Of a stretch of 64,000 nt of DNA, positions 20,880 through 32,489 are shown piece by piece (within the stretch, counting starts at the first letter, position 1; each line of letters starts with the position of its first letter). Source of the stretch: Eudorina sp. 2006-703-Eu-15 (taxonomy: Eukaryota > Chlorophyta > Chlorophyceae > Chlamydomonadales > Volvocaceae); contig BDSI01000239.1 of assembly GCA_003117195.1 (NCBI GenBank), positions 29,439-93,438 on the forward strand, written 5' to 3'. The translations under genes and the position numbers were made by a program. The notes beneath the pieces are model-generated. The model was given only the letters and a program-made list of their open reading frames with translations. It ran no database searches and was not told the DNA's origin.

Positions 20880-22660
20880 TCCGTGCGGGCATGTATTTGT
20901 CATACATGTGCGAGTTGTAGTAGCCTACCATGTAGGGAAACGGAGGTGTAACTGTTTTGCAATGAAGCTGATAAAATGTGCATATTTATGAATGATATCG
21001 AGGCAACGACTATAGTGATGAATGGGGAAAGTAATATCGCACACTATCGATCAGTTCGTGACGGGGTATACAGATAGTGTTAATTCGAACCTCTGCAGCT
21101 GTTATGGACGGATATCATGAAGCGCTGAAAAGCTGTTTTTGATGGTATGAATATGTCGGTGTAGAATTGCGTATGGTAATGGTTTAGTGTTTGAAGTCGA
21201 GCAAGTCCGGGCAGTAGAAGGTACGCTTGCGAACCTGACTGATGGTGTAATTTGTGGAATGCAATAATTCCGAGTGATACTGTTTAGTGTAAGACGGTGA
21301 GGCGATTTCAAGTGTTAGTAATTGAAATCGGCTGAGAAGGTAGCATTAGTATTGTAGAGTCCTTCGTGCACGGGCATGTGACTAGTGTGTGTCACAGGTA
21401 TTGTTGTGGCTGTATCGACGCCGAATTTTGACATGTGTAATACAAAGTTATGCGAAGAAGAGTTTTAATGTATAGGCGGAGAAAGACGGCGTGTTAATAG
21501 TTGTATTGCCTAGCAGTCGAATGCGTATGGCGATTGAAAATGGGCTTCCGAGATGAAGTGATTGTGCGTGGCAACATATGCGTATGCAAGGCAATTACAA
21601 CAGCAAATGGAAACAGTAAGAGGACGTTGAAGAAGCAGGATCGTATTATTGGTGGACATGACGGCAAGATATTTACATATCGCAACCAGACCCAGCAATG
21701 CAATACATGCTTTGCTCGTTAATGAATGGGGATGCAACTTGAAGCAATGTGGGAACGTGAACGAAATATGATTCATCGGAACATGAACGCGCGGTTCAGC
21801 CCGGGCCGCACCGTTATTTTGTTAGATACGGAATATTGCAATAAAAGCTGTGCTGGTTAAAGAAGGGGGAAAACGGCGGACCATAATGGTGTACTGCCTT
21901 GCAGTCGAGCGATGTGTGGCAAGTCGGGAGGCAGCTGGAATGTAATATGGCCGCAGTCTGTAGGCATACCATTCCATTAGCTTTCGGGAGCGCGCGGAAA
22001 TAGTACAGTCAATAAAGGAGAGCTAGCTGCGCGGCTTTACAAAACGACGGCCCAACGAAAGTGAGAAGCTGCGAGCGATTTGAACCCGTTCACCGACCTC
22101 AGCAAACGACACAGCACCAGAGAGCGGCAACAGCATGGTAACAAACAGTAATTTAGTAGAGTAAAGAAGTAATCCAGTTCAGCAAAGCGTGTGCCGCGAT
22201 GCGTGAGGATGTCTGGTGTCTTCAGGGTCAGTCATTATGCGATATAGTATTACATATGGTGTAATAGCATCATGGGGTGATCGGAACGGTGAACTCAACA
22301 GCGAGCGTCGTCACTGAGTAACAGGAACGGGATCGCTAGGCGGGGGCACGGCCCCCCGGCCCCCCATCCAATACAGTTCAGGACGACGAGGAATGTAATC
22401 GCTTTCAAAGTCATCATGAACATAACGAGGCAGGCAGGCGCATAATTTATTGCGGCGAACAGGAAGTAAGCGAGCAGTGGTCGTGAGCGCTGTGGGTTGT
22501 TGTTGTTTTGCTTTACTGGCAAGCGCAGAAAAGTAGATAAAGGAGGGATACAAGAATATTTGAGCGGATGGAATGAAGAAGAGATTGCGTTCCGGAATTG
22601 TTTACTACGAGATGATGTACGACGAGGAATAGTAGCTCGTCAATTTTGTGTAGCGAACCT
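20880..22660. other. Upstream region of unit B
   Basis: No gene is recognised. It contains the hairpin motif at 21893-21905 and a variant near 21,507. The segment from about 21,770 resembles the right parts of other units (gtactgccttgcagtcgag, then a gaaagctagcttt-type tract and the tRNA-like gatttgaacccgttcaccgacctc). A second GC-rich palindromic block lies at about 22,335-22,368 (GGCGGGGGCACGGCCCCCC). Confidence 0.45.
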
Positions 22661-22715
22661 ATAAGAGGCGGGGGCAATAATAATAATAATAATAACAATA
22701 CTAATAATAATAACA

Positions 22716-24521
22716 GCCCCCGCCCCATTAGAAAGACTATTCAGGGATGAAAAAGGGGTTTCGCGGGGGGCTAGGCCCCCCCGCACCCCCCCTTAATGGA
22801 CAGGGGGGGAACCCCCCCTGTCGATCCCCCCTGGCATGACAAGGCAGTGCTGTCATATATGAAGTACTAAGAAGGAAATGAGTGATGACATGAAAGGATA
22901 CAAACACCATCGGATGGGAGCTGAAAGCAGAGATGTATGTGCATGTTAAATGAGGATGCAGGCACAGTCAGGCAACAGCAGACATGATAGGCAGCAGTGC
23001 AGGGATGCATGGTAAGGCAGCAGGTACAGTATCATGGCAGTTTGCACTTCATCGTTGTGGTGCCCCACCATGACGATGGAAAGCAAGCTGCCATGATAAT
23101 GTAGGATTGTGGGATTGGAGGGCTTGTTCATTGGACGTGTTATCCCGAGCCGCGACACTATCAATAAGGCAGTATGCGACAGGCGTCAGGCGTAGTGCTG
23201 CAAAGACATTACACAGTCGTGCGTGCGGACAGTAACGTTGGATATGAGTTGCGAATCGCGGATGGAGCCTTATCCGCACAAGGAAAAGAGCGGCAAGCAT
23301 TATGAAGCACACCGCGATGGAATATCATCCGACAACACCTTAATTACTGTCACGAATTAAGAGGTCCGCAGCGCTTAAAAATGATGGTTGAGGAATTGAC
23401 GAAGCGGCGGGCCACAGATACCGTACGTAACATGACGTCAAGTGCGGTAAGAAACGCGTGCGACTGATAAGCATCCAGAAAGGGATTTAAAACGAATGCC
23501 AGTGGTGTAAAAACAATCCCCTGTACTGATGCGGACAGCAACTTATTAAAGCAATGTCGGAACATGACGTTAAGTGAGTTAAGAAACTCATGCGACTGAA
23601 AAGCATCCAAAAGGAAATTTAAAACGAATGCCAGTGGTGTAAGAACCATTGACAGTACTGAAGCGGAAAGCAACTAAGCACTAAAGCTATGTCGGCGGGA
23701 ACATGAAATATTACGATCAATCGCAACATGAACGATGAGTTCAGCCGCGCGCCAAAGCCGCACCGTTATAATATGAAATAAGCAATAATGTGATGGACGT
23801 GTTGTTAGGTTAAGAACGGAGAAAACTGTGGGCCATACAGGTGTACTGCCTTGCAGTCGAGCGATGTGTGTCAACTCGGCAGGAAGCTGGCCTGTAAAAA
23901 GGCAGCAGTCTGTACGCATACCAATAGCTTTCGGGAGGTAAATAGTACGGTCATTAATAGAGAGCTGCGCGGCTTCGTTCACAAAACGGAGGCGCAACGA
24001 AAGTGGAAAGCGAGGAGCGATTTGAACCCGTTCACCGACCTCAGCAGCAAAGGACACAGCACCAACGTGGCGTCTCTGGCAGTGGTATGTACGTGACGAA
24101 TGTTGAATGCGCTGAAGAATGGGCAGGACAACGTGGTCGTCAAAACTAGCAAACGCGTTCGTGAACGCGTTCGTGAACGTAGCGTTGCACTGTCTGCTCG
24201 CAAGCGGAATGGAATACTACTCAGCGGAATCGTCATAATAATGAATCATCGCAATAGCAATGAATGTCATCATCACGCAGCAGAACTAGGCAGAAGCATA
24301 TTTTGCAGCGAAAAGGAAGCGAGCGGTGCCCGCGAGCGTTGTTGTTGTAATGCTTTGTGGTGCTGCTGGCAAGCGCACGGAAATAGACGATAACGTTGCG
24401 GATAATGGAGCGGATAATGGTTTGCGTTCGATTCCGGAATGGTCTACTACGTACGAGATGATGTACGACGAGGAATAGTAGCTCGTCAATTTTGTGTAGC
24501 GAACCTATAAGAGGCGGGGGC
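22716..24521 (-). mobile_element. Gene-less Helitron-like unit U2
   Basis: This 1.8-kb unit runs between GCCCCCGCC and GGCGGGGGC. Both ends match the ends of the long units, but all exons are missing. It contains the ~132-bp subrepeats and the ACTGCCTTGCAGT hairpin at 23845-23857. It looks like a non-autonomous derivative that would depend on the Rep-helicase of the long units. No conserved reading frame is seen. Confidence 0.65.
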
Positions 24522-24549
24522 AATAATAACAATACTAATAATAATAACA

Positions 24550-26557
24550 GCCCCCGCCCCATTAGAAAGACTATCCAGGGATGAAGAGGGGTTCCGCGGG
24601 GGGGCTATGCCCCCCGCACCCCCCCTTAATGGACATGGGGGGAACCCCCCCTGTCGACCCCCCCTGGCATGACGAGTCAGTGCTGTGATGGATAGAGAAG
24701 AGCCACATGGCAGACATGAAAGGAAAGCAGACATGAGAACCCACATAGCAGCTGAAGAAGGATGAGCATGATTCTGAGACTCTGCCAGCAGGTATAGTAC
24801 ACATGCATGAGAATGCACCTGCATGAGGCAGGTACAGTATCATGGCAGTTTGCAATTCATCGTTGTGGTGCCCCATCATGACGATGGGAAGCAAGCTGCC
24901 ATGATAATGTAGGATTGTGGGTTTGAACAGGCCGTTTATTGGAAGAGTGGAAGAGTGTTGGAGCGAGGCGTGCAAGCGGTTGGAAAGTGGATGACGAAAC
25001 GAAGAGTGGACATGTTATCCCGAGCCGCGACGCTAAAAGTAAGTAAGTATGCTAAAGGGTTCCTACGTAGTGCTGCAAAGACATTTCACAGTGGTGCGGA
25101 CATTAACGTCGGAAAGTGAGTTGCGAATCGCGGCGCCCGATCCGCACAAGGAAAAGAGCGGCAAGCCTACCTTCACATCAAGCACACCGCACTGCAACAT
25201 CATCTAACAACACCGTAATTGCTTTCACGTAAAAAGAGGTGCGCAGCGCCTGAAAATGACGGTTGAAGGATGTCACGAAGAGGCCGGCAGGTGATGACGT
25301 TAAGAGAGGTAAGAAACGCATGCGACTGAAAAGCGTAAAGACGGAAATTGAAAAGGAATGCTATGGTGTTAAAACAAATCACAGTACTGATGCGGAGAGC
25401 AACTTAAAGCAATGTCGGAACATGAACGAAATACGATGAATCGCAACATGAACGCGCAGTTCAGCCCGGGCCGCGCCGTTATATTGTTAGATAAGGAATA
25501 ATGCAATAAATGCTTTGCTCGTTAAAGAAGGGGGAAGCAACTGACCATAATGGTGTACTGCCTTGCAGTCGAGCGACGTGTGGCAAGTCGGGAGGAAGCT
25601 GCTTATGATGCACACCGCGATGAAATTTTATCTCAAAACACCGTAATTGTTGTCACGTAACAAGAGGTGCGCAGCGCTGCAGAACGACGGTTGAAGAATG
25701 TGATGACGAGCAAAGCGGGCTTACCATGACGTCAAGGCAGTTCCGAAAGGCATGCAACTGAGAAGCATCCAGAAGGGAATTTAAAATCAATCGCAGTGGT
25801 GTAAAAACAATTTACAGAAGTGACGCGGACAGCAAGTTCAGATCATGAAAGACGATGAATCGCAACATGAACGCACAGTTCAGCCAGAGCCGCGCCGTTA
25901 TAATATTAGATACGCAAAAATGCGAGGAACGTTTTGTTAACTTCAGGATGGAGGAAACGGCGGGTCATACAGGTGTACTGCCTTGCAGTCGAGCGATGTG
26001 AGGCAAGTCGTGAGGAAGCTGGAATGTAATATGGCTGCAGCCTGTAGGCTTACCATTAGCTTTCGGGAACGAAATTAATACGTTCATCATTAATACAGGC
26101 GGCTTGACAAAACGACGGCCGAACCAAAGTGAGCTGCGACGAACGATTTCAATCCCTCGTTCACCGACCTCAGCAAACGAAGAATGGACAGGACAGTCTC
26201 AGGTCATCAGCAGTACTCGCAAACGCGCGGCGGCGAATGAATCAGTGGAATAGCCATGAATGCCATAATAATCATCAGCACTAGGCAGAAGCATACTCAT
26301 ATTTCAGCAACCAAGGAACAGGAAGCGAGCGGTGCGAGCGAGAGTAGTATCGGAAAGGACTATAGCAGAACTACTGGTATCGTAATAAATAAAGAGGTAT
26401 CGGAAGCAGGAATCTACGAATCGCGACGGTTGGAATCTAGCGGAGCTGCTTTCCTAAACAGGTCTCGGAAGAGGTTTCGGGGCGCGTGCAGTACAAAGAG
26501 ATGTGTGTCGTACGAGCGAGATGAAGATTTTGTAGCGAGTATATAAGAGGCGGGGGC
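24550..26557 (-). mobile_element. Gene-less Helitron-like unit U3 (diverged)
   Basis: This 2.0-kb unit has the same ends but a more diverged interior, with two hairpin motifs (25557-25569 and 25977-25989) in diverged ~420-bp tandem segments. Its right part resembles the upstream region of A and C (for example acgatgaatcgcaacatgaac and gcgtgcagtacaaag) more than U2 does, so it may preserve an older deletion product. No gene is seen. Confidence 0.6.
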
Positions 26558-26600
26558 AATAATAATAATAATAATAATAACAATACTAATAATAATAACA

Positions 26601-28414
26601 GCCCCCGCCCCATTAGAAAGACTATTCAGGGATGAAAAAGGGGTTTCGCGGGGGGGCTAGGCCCCCCGCACCCCCCCTTAATGGACAGGGGGGGAACCCC
26701 CCCTGTCGATCCCCCCTGGCATGACAAGGCAGTGCTGTCATATATGAAGTACTAAGAGGGAAATGACTGATGACATGAAAGGATACAAACACCATCGGAT
26801 GGGAGCTGAAAGCAGAGATGTATGTGCATGTTAAATGAGGATGCAGGCACAGTCAGGCAACAGCACACATGATAGGCAGCAGTGCATGGATGGTAAGGCA
26901 GCAGGTACAGTATCATGGCAGTTTGCAATTCATCGTTGTGGTGCCCCACCACGACGATGGAAAGCAAGCTGCCATGATAATGTAGGATTGTGGGATTGGA
27001 GGGCTTGTTCATTGAAAGTGTGTTAGCGAGGAGTGCACACAAGTGGTTGGAAGGTGGCTCACAAAACGAAGAGTGGACGTGTTATCCCGAGCCGCGACAC
27101 TATCAATAAGGCAGTATGCGACAGGCGTCAGGCGTAGTGCTGCAAAGACATTACACAGTCGTGCGGACAGTAACGTTGGATATGAGTTGCGAATCGCGGA
27201 TGGAGCCCCATCCGCACAAGGAAACGAGCGGCAAGCATTATGAAGCACACCGCGATGGAATATCATCCAACAAAACCTGAATTACTGTCACGAAATAAGA
27301 GGTCCGCAGCGCGTGAAAATGACGGTTGAGGAATTGACGAAGCGGCGAAGCGGCGGGCCACAGATACGTAACATGACGATAAGTGCGGTAAGAAACGCGT
27401 GCGACTGATAAGCATCCAAAAGGACGATGACAGTACTGATGCGGACAGCAACTTATTAAAGCAATGTCGGAACATGACGATAAGTGAGTTAAGAAACTCA
27501 TGCGACTGAAAAGCATCCAAAAGGAAATTTAAAACGAATGCCAGTGGTGTAAGCACCATTGACAGTACTGAAGCGGAAAGCAACTTGAAGCTATGTCGGC
27601 GGGAACATGAAATAATACGATCAATCGCAACATGAACGATGAGTTCAGCCGCCAAAGCCGCACCGTTATAATATGAAATAAGCAATAATGTGATGGACGT
27701 GTTGTTAGGTTAAGAACGGAGAAAACTGCGGGCCATACAGGTGTACTGCCTTGCAGTCGAGCGATGTGTGGCAACTCGGCAGGAAGCTGGCCTGTAAAAA
27801 GGCAGCAGTCTGTACGCATACCAATAGCTTTCAGGCGGTAAATAGTACGGTCATTAATAGAGAGCTACGCGGCTTCGTTCACAAAACGGCGGCGCAACGA
27901 AAGTGGAAAGCGAGGAGCGATTTGAAGCCGTTCACCGACCTCAGCAGCAAAGGACACAGCACCAACGTGGCGTCTCTGGCAGTGGTACGTGACGAATGTT
28001 GAATGCGCTGAAGAATGGGCAGGACAACGTGGTCGTCAAAATTAGCAAACGCGTACGTGAACGCGTTCGTGAACGTAGCGTTGCACTGTCTGCTCGCAAG
28101 CGGAATGGAATACTACTCAGCGGAATCGTCATAATAATGAATCATCGCAATAGCAATGAATGTCATCATCACGCAGCATAACTAGGCAGAAGCATATTTT
28201 GCAGCGAAAAGGAAGCGAGCGGTGCTCGCGAGCGTTATTGTTGTAATGCTTTGTTGTGCTGCTGGCAAGCGCACGGAAATAGATGATAACGTTGCGGATA
28301 ATGGAGCGGAGCGGATGGTTTGCGTTCCGGAATGGTCTACTACGTACGAGATGATGTACGACGAGGAATAGTAGCTCGTCAATTTTGTGTAGCGAACCTA
28401 TAAGAGGCGGGGGC
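26601..28414 (-). mobile_element. Gene-less Helitron-like unit U4
   Basis: This 1.8-kb unit is very close in sequence to U5 and U1, with small indels. The hairpin motif is at 27745-27757. A deletion near 27,424-27,430 relative to U5 removes part of one 132-bp subrepeat, which shows that the long minus-strand frames here are not under coding constraint. Confidence 0.65.
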
Positions 28415-28442
28415 AATAATAACAATACTAATAATAATAACA

Positions 28443-30292
28443 GCCCCCGCCCCATTAGAAAGACTATTCAGGGATGAAAAAGGGGTTTCGCGGGGGGCTA
28501 GGCCCCCCCGCACCCCCCCTTAATGGACAGGGGGGGAACCCCCCCTGTCGATCCCCCCTGGCATGACAAGGCAGTGCTGTCATATATGAAGTACTAAGAG
28601 GGAAATGACTGATGACATGAAAGGATACAAACACCATGCATCGGATGGGAGCTGAAAGCAGAGATGTATGTGCATGTTAAATGAGGATGCAGGCACAGTC
28701 AGGCAAGAGCAGACATGATAGGCAGCAGTGCAGGGATGCATGGTAAGGCAGCATGTACACTATCATGGCAGTTTGCAATTCATCGTTGTGGTGCCCCACC
28801 ACGACGATGGAAAGCAAACTGCCATGATAATGTAGGATTGTGGGATTGGAGGGCCTGTTCATTGGAAGTGTGTTAGCTTAGCGAGGAGTGCACACAAGTG
28901 GTTGGAAGGTGGCTCACAAAACGAAGAGTGGACGTGTTATTCCGAGCCGCGACACTATCAATAATGCAGTATGCGACAGGCGTCAGGCGTAGTGCTGCAA
29001 AGACATTACACAGTCATGCGTTGGATATGAGTTGCGAATCGCGGATGGAGCCTCATCCGCACAAGGAAAAGAGCGGCAAGCATTATGAAGCACACCGCGA
29101 TGGAATATCAAAACCTTAATTACTGTCATGAAATAAGAGGTCCGCAGCGCTTGAAAATGACGGTTGAGGACTTGACGAAGCGGCGAAGCGGCGGGCCACA
29201 GATACCGTACGTAACATGACGTTAAGTGCGGTAAGAAACGCGTGCGACTGATAAGCATCCAGAAAGGCATTTCAAACGAATGCCAGTGGTGTAAAAACAA
29301 TCCCCAGTACTGATGCGGACAGCAACTTATTAAAGCAATGTCGGAACATGACGTTGAGTGAGTTAAGAAACTCATGCGACTGAAAAGCATCCAGAAGGAA
29401 ATTTAAAACGAATGCCAGTGGTGTAAGAACCATTGACAGTAGTGAAGCGGAAAGCAACTTGAAGCTATGTGGGCGGGAACATGAAATAATACGATCAATC
29501 GCAACATGAACGATGAGTTCAGCCGCCAAAGCCGCACCGTTATAATATGAAATAAGCAATACTGTGATGGACGTGTTGTTAGGTTAAGAACGGAGAAAAC
29601 TGTGGGCCATACAGGTGTACTGCCTTGCAGTCGAGCGATGTGTGGCAACTCGGCAGGAAGCTGGCCTGTAAAAAGGCAGCAGTCTGTACGCATACCAATA
29701 GCTTTCGGGCGGTAAATAGTACGGTCATTATTAGAGAGCTGCGCGGCTACGTTCGCAAAACGGCGGCGCTACGAAAGTGGAAAGCGAGGAGCGATTTGAA
29801 CCCGTTCACCGACCTCAGCAGCAAAGGACACAGCAGCAACGTGGCGTCTGTGGCAGTGGTATGTACGTGACGAATGTTGAATGCGCTGAAGAATGGGCAG
29901 GACAACGTGGTCGTCAAAACTAGCAAACGCGTTCGTGAACGCGTTCGTGAACGTAGCGTTGCACTGTCTGCTCGCAAGCGGAATGGAATACTACTCAGCG
30001 GAATCGTCATAAGAATGAATCATCGCAATAGCAATGAATGTCATCATCACGCAGCATAACTAGGCAGAAGCATATTTTGCAGCGAAAAGGAAGCGAGCGG
30101 TGCTCGCGAGCGTTATTGTTGTAATGCTTTGTTGTGCTGCTGGCAAGCGCACGGAAATAGATGATAACGTTGCGGATAATGGAGCGGAGCGGATGGTTTG
30201 CGTTCCGGAATGGTCTACTACGTACGAGATGATGTACGACGAGGAATAGTAGCTCGTCAATTTTGTGTAGCGAACCTATAAGAAGCGGGGGC
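28443..30292 (-). mobile_element. Gene-less Helitron-like unit U5
   Basis: This 1.85-kb unit abuts long unit C. Its right end has one change (AGCGGGGGC instead of GGCGGGGGC at 30284-30292). The hairpin motif is at 29619-29631. The right part equals U1 at the window start, so the order gene-less unit then long unit is shared by U1-A and U5-C, implying duplication of a block containing both. Confidence 0.65.
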
Positions 30293-30449
30293 AATAATAA
30301 CAATACTAATAATAATAACAGCCCCCGCCCCATCGGAAAGACTATCCAGGGATGGAGAAGGGGTTTCGCGGGGGGCTATGCCCCCCCGCACCCCCCCTTA
30401 ATGGACATGGGGGGAACCCCCCCTGTCGACCCCCCCTGGCATGACGAGT

Positions 30450-31590
30450 CAGTGCTGTACTGGATGCATACAGATCGTGCACATGGCAGTATGAAAGGGT
30501 TGGAGGCAGTAAGAAGGATGCCGTAGCTGGTGAGGTTCTGTGTCGGTGCGTTTGGTGATTGTAAGGCAGGATGGGAGAAGTGGCTGTGGCATAGTATTGT
30601 GTTACAATCAGGGCCTCCTGTGTCCGTTTCAGTAAGTGAGAATTATAGCATAGCAGCGGTGAAGGTGAATCATGCAGGGTGTCCCCAAGGACAATGACAA
30701 GGCACACTGCACATCATAGCGCAAACCACAGGCACTGTGAGGCATTGATTTGTTGGTATGAGATGTAATGACGCTGCAATGAAACGGCCCAATCAACATC
30801 ATCGCGACATCATCGAGGAGCAGTATTGCAGTGATGTGAAGGATTGTATATGAAATGCGCCGTTGTACAGCCGGCGATGAGGACACAACATGAATGTTGT
30901 GACGAGGTTCAACTGGAAGCAGAGTTTACGACATCTGAGCAGCCAATGTGCTCCCCAGCATCAACATCAACAAATTGACGAGCGTGACACACACCTTATG
31001 CATAGCGAACCTTTAGCAAGTGCATCCACAATGGATGGAGGATAGTTGATGGTCGGTGCGAGGTGTATCCTTGGAGTTGTGTCTGTATAGTACCCGTCAT
31101 GAAATGCATGAATGTTGGCCGTGACACGCCAGCACTGCCACACCAGTGGGTGGCAGGTATGCAACACTGCAACTAAAGCCATAACCCTCAGGATCGGTGT
31201 AACCATTCACTCAGACCTGACAGCCTTCCTGATTGAACTTGGCATCACACAATACTGCGCCTGCATACACAACCATGGCGTCGCAGCCCCAACGACATTG
31301 TAAAACACAGACGGGTACTGGAGTGAAGTCCAGTACCGTCATCACCGGCGAATGAGCGCACCGGGGTGGGCTAACAGGGAAGTGTTTGACTCTGGGGCGG
31401 TGAAGGCGGCGTATTGGCTGTAATGAGGCTGATTGTCTGTGTCCCCGTAACACACGCCCGGGTGCTGTCCAGCGTAACCTTAGTAATATTATTATTACGA
31501 GGATGAGGTGCATGATCGTGTAGTTCTATTGTATGTGACAATGACTAGAATGGCGGTAATGCAACAGCACAGGACACAGCAGTAATGAAC
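30450..31590. other. 3' flank of the gene in unit C
   Basis: This is the duplicate of 1561-2700. The plus-strand SAM-like frame is broken here by a 15-base and a 1-base deletion relative to A. No gene is recognised. Confidence 0.5.
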
Positions 31591-31591
31591 A

Positions 31592-32380
31592 TTATCCATA
31601 AGCCCCACAACCATCCCCGTTGCTCATGGCCCCAGCAGCACCCTGATTATCGTCCTCATCAGGGTCGGGGTTGTTACCACGACGACGCTTAGTGCCGGGC
31701 TTATTATACAAGGCAAGCAGTGCAGCAATCATGGCCGAAGCCTGAGCTCCAGTGAGGCGAGCAAGTATCTCCTCCGTTATACTGGGCTTCAGTTTGCGCA
31801 GGAGTGCGAGCTGCTTTTCTGTTGGCTTGTTTTTACCAGCTAGAAGGCGTTGGATGAGGTCGCTGGCAGCTGACATGGATGTTGGTGTGGAGGAGTCACC
31901 CAGCTTACGCAGGAGATCCAGTTGGCTAGCGGAGGGCTCCATAGTAGAGCTGTCTTCTTCCAGGGCGTCCGCTGCAGCTGCCTTCGTGAGCGCGTTGATA
32001 GCCTCTGGTGTCATGTTCCTTCGCAGGAGTGCTGCACGCTGTCGTCCTGTAGCTGGTTTTTGATTGTTATTGGACTCCAGGAACGCTTTGAAATGTGGCG
32101 TGCGGTCTTTTATGAGGTCACTAGCAGCTCCATAGGTTGAAGGAATGGCATCAGGCAGGACACCCAGGTCGTTGAGGTAGGCTTTTTGTCGCTGAGAGGC
32201 AGGGCCATTCACGTCTGGTGCTGGTGACGGCGCTGTTGATGCCGGCTGCTTATGGAAGCCCAAGCTGATGTATTCGTTAACAGACAGTCCTAGTGCTTCT
32301 GCAGCAGCCTGGAAGTCATGACTGGCGGTTGTAGTGGCTGCAACATGGCAAATGGGCAGGTAGAAGCATGCATGGGCTAA
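31592..32380 (-). CDS. C-terminal fourfold repeat domain of the Helitron protein, copy C
   Basis: The encoded protein is identical or nearly so to copy A (263 codons, open after a TAG at 32381-32383). Repeats carry ASQRQKAYLNDLG, TGRQRAALLRR, SASQLDLLRKLGD and TEKQLALLRKLKP, then a basic KRRR and an acidic DPDEDD tail. The upstream Cys-rich stretch in the same frame is as in A, except GSACVQC for GPACVQC. It is separated from the helicase frame by the same offset as in A. See the entry at 2710 for the functional guess. Confidence 0.55.
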   Translation of the reverse strand, partial: LAHACFYLPICHVAATTTASHDFQAAAEALGLSVNEYISLGFHKQPASTAPSPAPDVNGPASQRQKAYLNDLGVLPDAIPSTYGAASDLIKDRTPHFKAFLESNNNQKPATGRQRAALLRRNMTPEAINALTKAAAADALEEDSSTMEPSASQLDLLRKLGDSSTPTSMSAASDLIQRLLAGKNKPTEKQLALLRKLKPSITEEILARLTGAQASAMIAALLALYNKPGTKRRRGNNPDPDEDDNQGAAGAMSNGDGCGAYG

Positions 32381-32489
32381 CTAATGACGCAGCAGGCACT
32401 GAACGCATGCTGACCCGCAGTTGAAGCATTGCCCATGGATTGTACCTTCAGTACAGAATGCCCGTTGGCAGGTGTGGCCGGGTGTTCCA

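Larger units (their letters stand above)
11408..22675 (-). mobile_element. Helitron-like element, long unit B (intact coding potential)
   Basis: This 11.3-kb unit runs between the GC inverted ends. Its gene is clearly diverged from A and C in DNA yet keeps exon structure, exon lengths (90 and 159 bp for exons 2 and 3) and protein sequence. That pattern suggests purifying selection since the lineages split. It has one extra linker exon compared with A and C, and an AT-rich minisatellite in intron 6. All seven predicted exons are open, so this copy could encode a full-length protein. Confidence 0.75.

Noticed and set aside
24233..24562. Leucine-rich minus-strand frames beginning MGRGLLLLLVLLLL at each boundary
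   Set aside because: They are translations of the AAT linker and GC hairpins; the leucines come from TTA and TTG repeats.
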